Part shown: positions 7,826 to 16,607 of the stretch, piece after piece
Layout of the letters: every line of letters begins with the position of its first letter
How positions within the stretch are numbered: the first letter of the stretch is position 1
Origin: Chryseobacterium sp. BGARF1
GTDB taxonomy: Bacteria; Bacteroidota; Bacteroidia; Flavobacteriales; Weeksellaceae
Direction of reading: 5' to 3'
Assembly (NCBI RefSeq): GCF_001677955.1
Contig: NZ_LELA01000003.1
Coordinates: forward strand, 1-63,219
Length of the DNA: 63,219 nucleotides
The notes under the pieces: generated by a model
What the model was told of the DNA's origin: nothing
Seen by the model: only the letters and a program-made list of their open reading frames with translations
Database searches by the model: none
Position numbers and translations under genes: made by a program

Positions 7826-8865
7826 TATACTGACTTTTTAAATTTCAACAAAATAGCAATGAAAATAGGTGCTCCCATCATTGCCGTTAAAATTCCGATG
7901 GGTAATTCTGATGGTTCTACTACACTCCTGCTCACTGTATCTGCTGTAAGTAATAAAACACTACCGAAAATGGCAGATAATGGCAAGATAAAACTGTAAT
8001 TAGATTTAAATAAAAGCCTTAAAATATAAGGTACAATTAATCCTACAAAACCAATTGTTCCGGAAAAAGCTACACAACTTCCCACCATTAATGAAACGAT
8101 GATAACGATTTGTTTTTTTAATCTTTCTACATTAATTCCTAAATGCTGTGCATCTTTTTCGCCTAACATCATCGCATTTAAAGCTTTTCCTTTAGGTAAA
8201 AGAATAGTGTAAGAAATAATTAAGATCACCGCTAAAATAATATTCTTCGTCCATGTTGCTGCGGCTAAACTTCCCATATTCCAGAAGGTTAGATCTCGCA
8301 ATTGCTCATCTTTTGAAATATAGATCAGAAACCCTGTAATAGAAAAACCGATCGCAGAAATGGCAACGCCCGATAAAAGCATCATGACCACATTGGTCTT
8401 CCCTCCGCTTGTAGAGATCTTGTAAACCAGCAACATGGCAAGAAGAGAACCAATAAAAGCCGCAATCCCGACAAGGGAAAATTGTACTGCCTCAGGAAGA
8501 TATTCTCTGAAATGCCCTCCTAAAACAATTGTAATTGCCGCCATTAATGTAGCTCCTGCTGTCAATCCTATTAAATCTCCTGTTGCTAAAGGATTTCTGA
8601 ATAACCCCTGCAAACTGGTTCCTGAAACCGAAAGCATACTTCCGATAATGATCGCCATCACTATTCTGGATGCTCTCACATCCCAAACAATATATTTATC
8701 ACTTAAAGACAAGTCAGACTCACCTACAATTACTTTCCATAAAACTTCAAACGCAGATCTATCACCGAAATCATAAACCCCTGTATTCAAAGACCATACT
8801 GCTATAAAAATGAGCAGTATGGTACTTAATATCATGTAAAAGTATAATTTACTTTGTGCTTTCAA
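7825..8865 (-). CDS. hmuU: Haem ABC transporter permease HmuU
   Basis: A FecCD-family permease with about ten hydrophobic segments. It carries the family motif LQGLFRNPLATGDLIGLTAGA and the ATPase-coupling region LGEKDAQHLGIN, with GFVGLIVPYILRLL near the C-terminus. The annotated start is TTG at 8865, which overlaps the hmuT stop by 17 bp and gives a basic N-terminus. An ATG ten codons later (8835) would start 14 bp after the hmuT stop and is a real alternative. It imports the haem delivered by HmuT. Confidence 0.9.
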   Translation of the reverse strand: MKAQSKLYFYMILSTILLIFIAVWSLNTGVYDFGDRSAFEVLWKVIVGESDLSLSDKYIVWDVRASRIVMAIIIGSMLSVSGTSLQGLFRNPLATGDLIGLTAGATLMAAITIVLGGHFREYLPEAVQFSLVGIAAFIGSLLAMLLVYKISTSGGKTNVVMMLLSGVAISAIGFSITGFLIYISKDEQLRDLTFWNMGSLAAATWTKNIILAVILIISYTILLPKGKALNAMMLGEKDAQHLGINVERLKKQIVIIVSLMVGSCVAFSGTIGFVGLIVPYILRLLFKSNYSFILPLSAIFGSVLLLTADTVSRSVVEPSELPIGILTAMMGAPIFIAILLKFKKSV

Positions 8866-9727
8866 CTAAAAGTTTATTTAATGAAACTGCAGCCTCGCCC
8901 AGTCTAGGACCGAAACCTGAAACTAAACCACCATCCATTGCGATAATTTTTTTGTTTTTACCCGCATTGGTTTGAGAAACACCCGGCATTTTTAAAGCAC
9001 CCTCGTTTCCACCTGAACTCTGTAATCCGCTTGAGAAGAAGAACAATACATCCGGATTTGCTTTTACCACCGCTTCCGGAGTTAAAGGTTTGAAATCTTC
9101 AAAGTCATTAACTGCATTTTCTCCTCCTGCTAAATTAATTAAGGCCGCCATTGGGGTATTTTTACCAGCAACCATCATCATATTTCCTCTTGCGTAGATG
9201 AATAATACCTTTGGTTTTTTAGCGATAGGCTGAATTTGTTTTAAATCGGCATCAATTTTATCATTTAATTTCTGATAATCTGTATTACCCACCGCTTTTG
9301 CAACGTCAGCAATTAATTTTTTGGTTCCTTCAACGGTATATTCCTGCTTAAAAGTTTCAGTTTTGATTCCTGAAGCTTTTATTTTACCCATCAATTCTGG
9401 GTTGATATCTTTATCTGAGCCTAAGATCAATGTGGGCGAAACTGCCATAATAGGTTCGATGGTGATTGACCTTACGTGCCCCAAATTTTCAGCAGTCGTT
9501 TTTAAAGATTCTGGATATGTGCTTGTAACATCTGTTGCAACGATCTCTTTTTCGTGACCTAAAGCGGCAACGATCTCAGTAATTCCTCCGTTTAAAGTTA
9601 CAATTTTATTATTTGATCTTGGAGTTTCTGCAACAAGTTCATTTCCGTTTTCTGTAGGCTTTTGTACTTCTTTCTGACAAGAATAGACTGCCATAAGAAC
9701 AGAAGCGGCAAGGATGAATTTTTTCAT
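8849..9727 (-). CDS. hmuT: Haem-binding lipoprotein HmuT
   Basis: A 292-residue periplasmic binding protein of the cobalamin/haem class (TroA-like fold). The N-terminus has a lipoprotein signal ending LMAVYSC, so it is tethered by Cys17. Family hallmarks are IVTLNGGITEIVAALG at the first lobe, LGHVRSITIEPIMAVSPTLILG, and the C-terminal GFGPRLGEAAVSL segment. It receives haem from the outer-membrane receptor and hands it to HmuUV. It lies 24 bp after hmuY and overlaps the hmuU TTG start. Confidence 0.92.
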   Translation of the reverse strand: MKKFILAASVLMAVYSCQKEVQKPTENGNELVAETPRSNNKIVTLNGGITEIVAALGHEKEIVATDVTSTYPESLKTTAENLGHVRSITIEPIMAVSPTLILGSDKDINPELMGKIKASGIKTETFKQEYTVEGTKKLIADVAKAVGNTDYQKLNDKIDADLKQIQPIAKKPKVLFIYARGNMMMVAGKNTPMAALINLAGGENAVNDFEDFKPLTPEAVVKANPDVLFFFSSGLQSSGGNEGALKMPGVSQTNAGKNKKIIAMDGGLVSGFGPRLGEAAVSLNKLLVESTK

Positions 9728-9751
9728 TTTTATCTGATTTATTTTCTAAAA

Positions 9752-10837
9752 TTATAAAGGTTTATACTCGAATTGAGGATGACCTCTTTCACCTTTCTCA
9801 TCTGTCATATTTTTAAATCTTAGTTTAAAATAATATCCTTCTGCATCTTTTATTACATAGAAAACATTACTTTTTACCTGAGATCCGGAAGGTCCTGCTT
9901 CTCTCCAGTTACCTCCAATCACTCGTTGATCGTTATATACGAATTTAGACTGATCAATATCTGACAATTTAAAATTATTATATGCTTCAGTTCCTGTTAC
10001 AGTCCCTGCTGCATTCACTTCATAAGCTCCTGCACCACCCATATTATTAATGGTAATAAAATCAGCATAGACGTAAGTTCCCATTCCCTCAATAACATTA
10101 GTAAAGACTGTAAAACCAATATCCCAATTTTTCTTTTCGGGCTGAATAACTACATCATTATTATTAACCAAGCTTACGAAACTGTAATTATATGCTGAGT
10201 TTTTAGTAACATTTAATTCTTTGATATTCGTAGTTTCATCAAGTGGTGCATATCTCACTTTATAACCGTTACCTTGTCTTAAAACCTGTATCTTCATCCA
10301 TCCTCTTGATTCTGAGCCTGTATTAACAGAACCAGCAGCTACATTCCCTGTAAAAACTTTTACCCCCATATTAACAAGATAGATCCCATTCTCCGAGGCA
10401 TTCGCTTTTACTTCTTCAATCGCAGTATATCCTGAAGGTATATTACCTTTTACATCATCAATGTATTTTATATTGGCAGCGCTATATGGACCGACTACAA
10501 CCTGACTTGTTAAAGTTGCTACACTTGCCGCTGTCACTTGTTTGATATCTGTTGCGTTAGGAACTTTAGCTGCAGCCATCGCTACTGATGAATTCAAAAT
10601 TATTTTAAACTCATTACCTGAATAAAAAGCGAGATCCCAGTCTCCTCTTTTTGTAGAAACCATAGAGTTCGTCCCGAAGTCAAACCAAACTTGATTAGGT
10701 TGAGTAGCACCACCAACTTTGGCATCTACAGTAAATCCGTCAGTTTTTGGCACTACAATTGGATCATCATTATCGTTAATACACGACTGTGTAATAAATG
10801 TTCCTCCAATTAAAAGATAAAACAATATTTTTTTCAT
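9752..10837 (-). CDS. hmuY: HmuY-family haem-binding lipoprotein
   Basis: A 361-residue HmuY-family protein. The start at 10837 is chosen over one nine codons upstream because it gives a lipoprotein signal (MKKILFYLLIGGTFITQSC) and a 10-bp gap after the receptor stop. Typical HmuY features are VWFDFGTNSMV near residue 50, the WDLAFYSG and NWDIGFTVFTNV strands, and a WREAGP/VFYVIKDAEGYYFKLRF C-terminal part. HmuY proteins take haem from host haemoproteins and pass it to the HmuR receptor. The protein has a single His, near the C-terminus, so bis-His ligation as in Porphyromonas HmuY is not possible; Met ligands, known from other members, are plausible. Confidence 0.88.
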   Translation of the reverse strand: MKKILFYLLIGGTFITQSCINDNDDPIVVPKTDGFTVDAKVGGATQPNQVWFDFGTNSMVSTKRGDWDLAFYSGNEFKIILNSSVAMAAAKVPNATDIKQVTAASVATLTSQVVVGPYSAANIKYIDDVKGNIPSGYTAIEEVKANASENGIYLVNMGVKVFTGNVAAGSVNTGSESRGWMKIQVLRQGNGYKVRYAPLDETTNIKELNVTKNSAYNYSFVSLVNNNDVVIQPEKKNWDIGFTVFTNVIEGMGTYVYADFITINNMGGAGAYEVNAAGTVTGTEAYNNFKLSDIDQSKFVYNDQRVIGGNWREAGPSGSQVKSNVFYVIKDAEGYYFKLRFKNMTDEKGERGHPQFEYKPL

Positions 10838-10847
10838 TTTTAAAATT

Positions 10848-12965
10848 TTAGAAATTATAGCCAATTCTTACAAAATAGCTTCGGCCGTAGAAAAGATTAG
10901 AACTTGAATCGGCAGCATCGTGAACATTTCCAGAAATAGTAGTATCTCTAACCGATGATACATCGAAAATATTTTTCACACCAGCGCTTACCTCAAAATG
11001 ATCTTTAAAGAATGGCTGAGTAACCGTAAAATTCATCATGCTAAAATCGTTTCGCTCACCAATGATATATTGAGAAGACGTAAGGTCTGACATCAAAGTA
11101 GGTATTTGAGTTTTCCCAGTATATTTATAGAATAAAGATAATGTAGTATTTGTTTTAGGAACAATATAATTAGCGGCAACATTCGCCTCAAAAGTGTAGA
11201 AGAAATCATCAGGTGAAAAAAGTCCGTCCTGATTCAAAACTCTTGAAATTCCATAATACGCAGCATTTGTTGATAAACTAAACTGACCTTTTTGAGCTCT
11301 GAAATTGGCTTCAAACAAATAGCTTTCAAAACGATCAATATTAATATATTTAAATTTTAAAGGATTACTGCTAACCTGCGCCATTTCAATCCTGTCTTTT
11401 ACTTTCAGATAAGTAGCACTGGCTCCTATTCCCAGGTTCCACCCTGAATCTGTGGCTATTTTTTTATCAGCATTTAAAGAAACTGTCATTCCTTTTTCCG
11501 GACTCAAATCTGGATTCCCCTGAATATCATGATTACTATCTACCTGGTAGGTATATAATTCATCAAAATTTGGAAATCTGTTGGCACTCCCTACAACAAG
11601 ACGAACATTATCATTATCTGTTACTTTTGCTCTGGCTGTTAATGAATAATTATGCTGTGTATCGAATTTATCACTTAAAGCTAAACGGTAACCTGGACGA
11701 ATTGAAAGCCAATTAGCTGCATCCCATTCGACTGACATGAAATTAGCATAATTAAAAATTTTTCTTTTTACATCATTTATTCCCCCAAAATTACCTGCTA
11801 TATTACCTGCAAACCCGGTTGTGTGATCCAACTCATATCCAATTTGAAAATCAATTTTATCATTATCAAGAAAATTACTAAAAACTCCTCTTGAATACAG
11901 TACATCAGATTTATTATAAGACTGATATTCATTTAAATTACCTCTTACCTGCCTATTTGGAATATCATAGACAAAATCTCTGTATTTTCTGTCCTGAGTT
12001 TGATATGAAAAATCTCCTGTATAATTAATTGCTCCAAGTTTTGCTTGTACATTTAGCTGATGAACGTATCGTGTAGTTTTATAATCTCTATCAGTAGAGA
12101 TAAATGTTCTGTTACCTTCCCCTAAATACAGTTCTTTAACGATTGGATTGTAATAATTAAGTTTCTCATTTAAAAATCCAAATTTGTAAAAGATGGATGT
12201 TTTATTCTTCGAATAACGTATAACCCCGTCAACATTTAAAATATCTTTCGGCTGCCAAGCATAACCTCTTTTGTCATCTTGCTCGAAATACTTATACCCC
12301 TCATAATTACCTTTGAAACCTTGAAAATCATTGTGGTTTATATTAGCTCCTACATACCAATTATCACTGATATTATAACCAATATTCAAATTTTGAATGT
12401 GTCTTCCTTCTCCATTTTTATACCAATCATACTCTTTACCTACCGTTTCTTCTTGTAGAAATGCATTTAATGTTAATTTTTTATGACTGTTTTTTTTAGT
12501 AATAATATTGATAACACCTGCAACAGCATTACTTCCATAATCTACTCCCATTGAGCCTCTTACAACTTCAATTCTTTCAACATTGTTTACATTCAATTTT
12601 GTAAGATCAATATTATTTCCTAAGCCAACATCCCCTACAACAGGTATATTATCTATGAGAATTTTTGTGTATTCACCACCAAGTCCCATCAGGTTTGCTG
12701 TGGAATTTCCTGAATTTCGGTCTGATGTAATGAGAATATTTAAGCTTTGATTAAGAACTTCCGCAACATTTGTGGCCGCCATATTCTTAATTTGTTCCGC
12801 ATTAATAACCTCAACCTTATATATAGATTTATTAATAGATTGCTGAGTATATTGCCCGGTGATAACAACTTCTTCTATTTTTTTCTGATTTAGAGAATCT
12901 TTTTCCTGTGCATTTATCCAACAAATAGTAGACAACATCACAATTGAAAGTACCTTCTTCTTCAT
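10848..12965 (-). CDS. hmuR: TonB-dependent haem receptor
   Basis: A 705-residue TonB-dependent outer-membrane receptor. Signal peptide 1-19 (...ICWINAQ), then a TonB-box/plug region with VEEVVITGQY-like sequence (EEVVITGQYTQQS) and the plug motif VERIEVVRGSMGVDYGSNAVAGVINIITKK. A long beta-barrel ends in ...YFVRIGYNF with the usual C-terminal Phe. There is no N-terminal carboxypeptidase-like domain, so it is not of the SusC type. It is the first gene of the leftward haem operon and is preceded by a TAnnTTTG promoter with an overlapping operator-like motif. Haem as substrate is inferred from hmuY and hmuTUVS behind it. Confidence 0.9.
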   Translation of the reverse strand: MKKKVLSIVMLSTICWINAQEKDSLNQKKIEEVVITGQYTQQSINKSIYKVEVINAEQIKNMAATNVAEVLNQSLNILITSDRNSGNSTANLMGLGGEYTKILIDNIPVVGDVGLGNNIDLTKLNVNNVERIEVVRGSMGVDYGSNAVAGVINIITKKNSHKKLTLNAFLQEETVGKEYDWYKNGEGRHIQNLNIGYNISDNWYVGANINHNDFQGFKGNYEGYKYFEQDDKRGYAWQPKDILNVDGVIRYSKNKTSIFYKFGFLNEKLNYYNPIVKELYLGEGNRTFISTDRDYKTTRYVHQLNVQAKLGAINYTGDFSYQTQDRKYRDFVYDIPNRQVRGNLNEYQSYNKSDVLYSRGVFSNFLDNDKIDFQIGYELDHTTGFAGNIAGNFGGINDVKRKIFNYANFMSVEWDAANWLSIRPGYRLALSDKFDTQHNYSLTARAKVTDNDNVRLVVGSANRFPNFDELYTYQVDSNHDIQGNPDLSPEKGMTVSLNADKKIATDSGWNLGIGASATYLKVKDRIEMAQVSSNPLKFKYINIDRFESYLFEANFRAQKGQFSLSTNAAYYGISRVLNQDGLFSPDDFFYTFEANVAANYIVPKTNTTLSLFYKYTGKTQIPTLMSDLTSSQYIIGERNDFSMMNFTVTQPFFKDHFEVSAGVKNIFDVSSVRDTTISGNVHDAADSSSNLFYGRSYFVRIGYNF

Positions 12966-12982
12966 AAACTCAAAATTTTCGA

Positions 12983-13020
12983 CAAATATAGCGCTTTATT
13001 TAGAACAAGTAAAAATAATT
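12983..13020 (-). promoter_or_regulatory. Haem operon promoter with Fur-like operator
   Basis: On the minus strand, TATATTTG (12983-12990) matches the Bacteroidetes -7 element TAnnTTTG. Just upstream, in the -33 zone, plus-strand TTTATTTAGAAC begins at 12995 and runs into AAGTAAAAATAATT. The same motif lies at the two T9SS gene promoters (13158, 14649). A Fur-type iron repressor is the natural candidate, by inference. Confidence 0.6.
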
Positions 13021-13157
13021 AAAACTTTATGAAGTGATATTTTTAATATTCAATAATGATAAATGAATTTTGAAAATGATAACTTATTTTTAAATAAAAA
13101 TGCTAAGTGTTTAATATTAATGGATTTGTAAAAATAAAAACAAGATAAAAATCATTG

Positions 13158-13195
13158 TTTTATTTAGAATAATTAAAAACTAATTCTTAATTTTG
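13158..13195 (+). promoter_or_regulatory. Promoter and operator of T9SS protein gene
   Basis: TAATTTTG (13188-13195) fits TAnnTTTG. TTTTATTTAGAA starts at 13158, exactly 30 bp upstream; it continues as TAATTAAAAA, giving an imperfect inverted repeat. The same 30-bp spacing is found upstream of the gene at 14716. A further imperfect palindrome (ACAAGATAAAAATCATTGT) sits just upstream and has a counterpart at about 14632. Confidence 0.65.
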
Positions 13196-13221
13196 CATCA
13201 TATTCAAAAATAATAGAAAAA

Positions 13222-14517
13222 ATGAAATTAAAATTACTTTTTACAGGATTAGTTTTTTCAGCTTTCGCAGCAAACGCTCAGGTAGCGACCTTAAATGAGA
13301 ATTTCAACAGTTTTAATACAGGAAATACAACTTTCCCTCAAGGTGGTTGGTCTGCGGTACTTCCTCCAATGAATACTCCACCAAGTCCACCGCCACCAAT
13401 GATGATTGTTTATGCAGAAGCAAGTGATGCCAGCAATAGATATGTTTCATCTTATTCGGGAGGTAATAAAGATACTCCGCAGTATTTAGTTTCACCACAG
13501 ATCGTTGCTCCTACAGGAGACAAGACACTTTCATTCAAAGCAAGAAGAAGTTCACAGAATGTTGCTGCAGTAATTGTTCAAGTTGGTTTGGCATCAAGCC
13601 CTACAGATATGACAACTTTCGTTGCGGTAGGAGCGCCAGTTACACTTTCTGAAAATACTTATCAGACGATCACAAGAGTGATCCCAAGCTCATCTTCATC
13701 TTATATTGTTTTTAAAACGGTAAATGAAGTAGCCCTTACACAGCATACTGCAACAGATTTTGATGATATAGTTTATGACACAACTCCGGTCGGTACGATC
13801 AACGAAAACTTTAACTCTTTTGTAGCAGCTACTACTACTGGTCTACCGCAGAATGGGTGGAATAAAGTTATAGCAAACTCAGCGATCAATGTATATGTGG
13901 CACCTAATAATGGAAGTAATACCGCTCAATTTTATGCAGCAAATTCGCCAGGAACACCTTCATATTTAGTTGCTCCAAAAATTATTGCACCAAACGGAAC
14001 TAAAAAACTTCAATTCACGGTTGGTGCATCATCTAATTCTGGTGGTAGCTCTACCATTGAAGCAGGTATGGTATCAAACCTAACTGATATGACAACATTT
14101 ACTTCTTTAGGTACACCAACAACTATTGCTGTGGGTTCTTCTCCACAAACATTTACTCTAGATGTACCAACTTCTACGAAACAATATATCGTATGGAAAT
14201 TTACGGGAGCAGCAGCACATTCTGCAGCTTATGTAGATGACGTTACTTATGATGTACTTGCTTCTTTGGGAACATCAGATGTAAAAACGAATACAAATGC
14301 TTTTAAATTTGTTATTAATGCAAATAATGAAATTCAGTTTGTAGGTAGATCAAATGTAAGATCTGTAAAAGTTTATTCTGCATCAGGAAATTTGGTTGCA
14401 CAAGGAGCTGCCAACAACAATAGATTTGATGTTTCTTCTTTAGCTACTGGAGTTTATGTCTTCACTTCTGAAGATGATAACAAAACAGTTTCTCATTCAA
14501 AATTTATTAAGAAATAA
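13222..14517 (+). CDS. T9SS-secreted protein, two choice-of-anchor-J-like domains
   Basis: 431 residues with a signal peptide (1-19, ...FAANAQ). Two tandem homologous domains follow, starting TLNENFNSF (~23) and TINENFNSF (~193). Each holds an YLV(S/A)P strand followed by a later V(Y/D)DDI/V strand; they look like the jelly-roll choice-of-anchor J/cleaved-adhesin type. The last ~80 residues (VKVYSASGNLVAQG...LATGVYVF...KFIKK) are a T9SS type A sorting domain, so it is exported to the cell surface or medium. A proline-rich patch (PPSPPPP) lies near residue 55. The operator shared with the haem genes suggests a role in iron or haem capture; the ligand is unknown. Confidence 0.75.
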   Translation: MKLKLLFTGLVFSAFAANAQVATLNENFNSFNTGNTTFPQGGWSAVLPPMNTPPSPPPPMMIVYAEASDASNRYVSSYSGGNKDTPQYLVSPQIVAPTGDKTLSFKARRSSQNVAAVIVQVGLASSPTDMTTFVAVGAPVTLSENTYQTITRVIPSSSSSYIVFKTVNEVALTQHTATDFDDIVYDTTPVGTINENFNSFVAATTTGLPQNGWNKVIANSAINVYVAPNNGSNTAQFYAANSPGTPSYLVAPKIIAPNGTKKLQFTVGASSNSGGSSTIEAGMVSNLTDMTTFTSLGTPTTIAVGSSPQTFTLDVPTSTKQYIVWKFTGAAAHSAAYVDDVTYDVLASLGTSDVKTNTNAFKFVINANNEIQFVGRSNVRSVKVYSASGNLVAQGAANNNRFDVSSLATGVYVFTSEDDNKTVSHSKFIKK

Positions 14518-14536
14518 TTGATCTTCAAATATATTC

Positions 14537-14574
14537 TAAAAAAGTTGATTACAATTTGTAGTCAACTTTTTTTT
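14537..14574 (+). terminator. Rho-independent terminator
   Basis: GTTGATTAC pairs with GTAGTCAAC (one G-U), extended by A-T pairs, and is followed by eight T. It closes the 13222 gene, so the next gene needs its own promoter. Confidence 0.85.
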
Positions 14575-14648
14575 ATTAATAATATGAATGACAATCGATT
14601 ATCAATAAATTTCATCTAAAAAAAGCTAAAACATGATATTTATCTTGT

Positions 14649-14704
14649 TTTTATTTAGAATTATTAAAAATAATTATATAGTTTTGTAGAACAATTCTAA
14701 ATAA
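14649..14704 (+). promoter_or_regulatory. Promoter and paired operator of secreted HmuY gene
   Basis: TAGTTTTG (14679-14686) matches TAnnTTTG. TTTTATTTAGAA starts at 14649, 30 bp upstream of it. A perfect inverted copy of the 12-bp core (TTATTTAGAATT 14651-14662; AATTCTAAATAA 14693-14704) flanks the -7 element on both sides, as expected for a repressor covering the promoter. Confidence 0.7.
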
Positions 14705-14715
14705 GGAATAAGGTT

Positions 14716-15990
14716 ATGAAAACAAAACTATTATTGGGGTCTCTTTTTGCACTAACAGTTCAGCAAACTATCTTGGCACAAGTTGACGCAAACGGATATA
14801 CTACAGTAAATATGTCTATGGGTGCAAGTTATCAAAATCGTGTATTTTTTGATTTAAGCACAAATAATACAGTTACACAACCTGCCAATACATGGGATGT
14901 TGCTTTTTACAGAAATGCTACTTACGGATACGGAACAAGAATAAATGATGCACTTAACATAAAAGTATATGAAGCTTCTAATAATCTTTCCAACTGGGAT
15001 AATATCAATATAGCAAATCTTTCTTCATGGGGAGCGCCATTATATAACCCTGATCAAACAACTGCATTAGAAGACGGAGCTTTTGAACAAGGCTCTGCGC
15101 CTACAGGATGGGGACAGTATAACGGAGGCAATCATCACGTTGAGGGAAAAATTATTTTTGTGATTCAATATCCTGATAATTCTTACATCAAATTTGCGAT
15201 TGAAGATTATTATGGAGGTTATACCTTTAAATATTCTAAATGGAATGCGACTACTTCTACATGGGGAACTACCGAAACAAGAACGTTAGCAAATGGTACT
15301 GATGATGCTTATTTCAATTATTTTTCTTTTACAACGGGCGCAAAGGTAGAAAATATAGAACCTCCAAAAGCTAATTGGGATTTGATGTTCACAAGATACT
15401 ATACTTTTTATATGAACTATATGATGTACCAAATGTCTGGAGTTCTTCAAAGTCCGACGGTGAGCATTGCGAAAGTGCAACCGGAAACTCAGGCAACAGC
15501 TACAGCTACAATTCCGGTTTCAACAGCATTTTCTAATAATATTACAACAATAGGCCATTCTTGGAAACCAACTTCTGGTTTTTATAATGATGTAGTGTAT
15601 TATATTAAGCAAGGTTCAGAGTACTACAGAATGTATTTTATTTCTAATGAAGGAACTGCTACTGGAAATATGTATTTCAAATACAAAAATATTACCTCAA
15701 CTTTAGGGATTACAGAAGTTAGCAAAAAAGCAAGTTTTGGGATCTATCCAAACCCAACTACAGCTGATAAAAAAGTGACTGTTTTATTTGATGTTAAAGA
15801 AAAAGCAAACAATAAAGGAAGCGTTGAAGTGTACGACCTTACAGGAAAAAGAGTTTACAATGCTGAACTAAGCAACCAAACTGGTTTCTACAAACAAGAC
15901 CTTAACTTATCTCATCTTCCATCCGGAAATTATTTAGTTAAAATTTCTTTTGGAGGTAAAACAGAGACAAAAAAACTTATTGTAAAATAA
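14716..15990 (+). CDS. T9SS-secreted HmuY-family protein
   Basis: 424 residues. A signal peptide (1-21, ...QQTILAQ) is followed by an HmuY-type domain (~25-325) with RVFFDLSTNN, NTWDVAFYRN, ANWDLMFTRYYTFYMN and DVVYYIKQGSEYYRMYF, which parallel the operon's HmuY lipoprotein. The last ~80 residues (GIYPNPTTADKKV...GSVEVYDLTGKRVY...LPSGNYLVKI) are a T9SS type A sorting domain. This second HmuY is thus released or surface-anchored by T9SS instead of being a lipoprotein. It has a His-His pair (GGNHHVEG) and several Met that could bind haem. It has its own promoter with the shared operator-like motif. A secreted haemophore is the best guess. Confidence 0.8.
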   Translation: MKTKLLLGSLFALTVQQTILAQVDANGYTTVNMSMGASYQNRVFFDLSTNNTVTQPANTWDVAFYRNATYGYGTRINDALNIKVYEASNNLSNWDNINIANLSSWGAPLYNPDQTTALEDGAFEQGSAPTGWGQYNGGNHHVEGKIIFVIQYPDNSYIKFAIEDYYGGYTFKYSKWNATTSTWGTTETRTLANGTDDAYFNYFSFTTGAKVENIEPPKANWDLMFTRYYTFYMNYMMYQMSGVLQSPTVSIAKVQPETQATATATIPVSTAFSNNITTIGHSWKPTSGFYNDVVYYIKQGSEYYRMYFISNEGTATGNMYFKYKNITSTLGITEVSKKASFGIYPNPTTADKKVTVLFDVKEKANNKGSVEVYDLTGKRVYNAELSNQTGFYKQDLNLSHLPSGNYLVKISFGGKTETKKLIVK

Positions 15991-15995
15991 GAAGA

Positions 15996-16088
15996 GTGAA
16001 TCGTGAATCCACTTTGCTGTCAAAGGTGAATTTTAAAATTGACAATTGACATATTCACTGCGAAGCAAATTCACATATTAGCATTCAC
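15996..16088. repeat. Heptad-periodic tract
   Basis: About 13 seven-base words in one phase: GTGAATC twice (15996-16009), then degenerate words, ATTGACA twice (16038-16051), and ATTCAC-type words to 16088. The two halves are partly complementary (GTGAAT versus ATTCAC). Confidence 0.55.
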
Positions 16089-16117
16089 TTTTAAAAATAT
16101 ACTTTCTATTTTTTCTA

Positions 16118-16156
16118 ATAAAAAGGCAGTTTCAAAATGATGAAACTGCCTTTTGA
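16118..16156 (+). terminator. Terminator hairpin
   Basis: A 14-bp stem (AAAAGGCAGTTTCA with its complement) around a short loop, bounded by A and T runs, lies between two convergent genes. It probably ends the secreted HmuY gene and may work both ways. Confidence 0.7.
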
Positions 16157-16160
16157 CTTT

Positions 16161-16230
16161 TCTAGCATCTAGCATCTAGCATCTAGCATCTAGCATCTAG
16201 CATCTAGCATCTAGCATCTAGCATCTAGCA
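16161..16230. repeat. Perfect heptanucleotide repeat (TCTAGCA)10
   Basis: Ten exact copies of TCTAGCA fill 70 bp and end 3 bp past the stop codon of the monooxygenase gene. It is the only perfect member of the 7-bp-period class here, so it is probably young and length-variable. Confidence 0.95.
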
Positions 16231-16233
16231 AAA

Positions 16234-16524
16234 TTAATAGATCTTAAAACCTTTATACACCTGTGCTGTTTCTTCCAGTATTTTAGATGCATTTTTCCTG
16301 AAATCCAATAGGTGATCCGCCCCGTTATGAAGATTGTGGTGCTCTACACTTTCCCATAGCTCGATCAAGAAGAAAGTACCTTTATTGTCTTTATCTTCAA
16401 TTAGGTCATATTGCAGACATCCATCTTCTTTTCTGGTCTCTCTTACCAAGGTCTGAAACAGTTCTACAGCATCCATCAAATTATTTTCTTTAAATTTAAA
16501 AAGAGCAACGATATGTAAATTCAT
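16234..16524 (-). CDS. ABM-domain (YgiN-like) putative monooxygenase
   Basis: A 96-residue protein of the antibiotic biosynthesis monooxygenase family, a small ferredoxin-like fold that usually dimerises. Family features are ALFKFKENNLMDAVELFQTLVRETRKEDGCLQYDL, FFLIELWESVEHHNLH and the C-terminal strand. Members include quinol monooxygenases and haem-degrading IsdG-type enzymes. The IsdG Asn/Trp/His set is not evident, so no haem role is claimed despite the nearby haem genes. It is a single gene between the sulfur cluster and the 7-bp repeat tract. Confidence 0.75.
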   Translation of the reverse strand: MNLHIVALFKFKENNLMDAVELFQTLVRETRKEDGCLQYDLIEDKDNKGTFFLIELWESVEHHNLHNGADHLLDFRKNASKILEETAQVYKGFKIY

Positions 16525-16607
16525 GTATTATTTTTAGGCTGTAAATGTAAATTATTTTTGATTTGAATTGAATTCAAATTCTGCTAAATTTTTCACAAAA
16601 AAACAAT

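Noticed and set aside
16161..16230. CRISPR or attachment site
   Set aside because: A simple 7-bp microsatellite with no spacers and no integrase nearby.
16234..16524. IsdG-type haem oxygenase linked to the haem operon
   Set aside because: The catalytic Asn/Trp/His set is not evident, and the gene is separated by two terminator or repeat regions.
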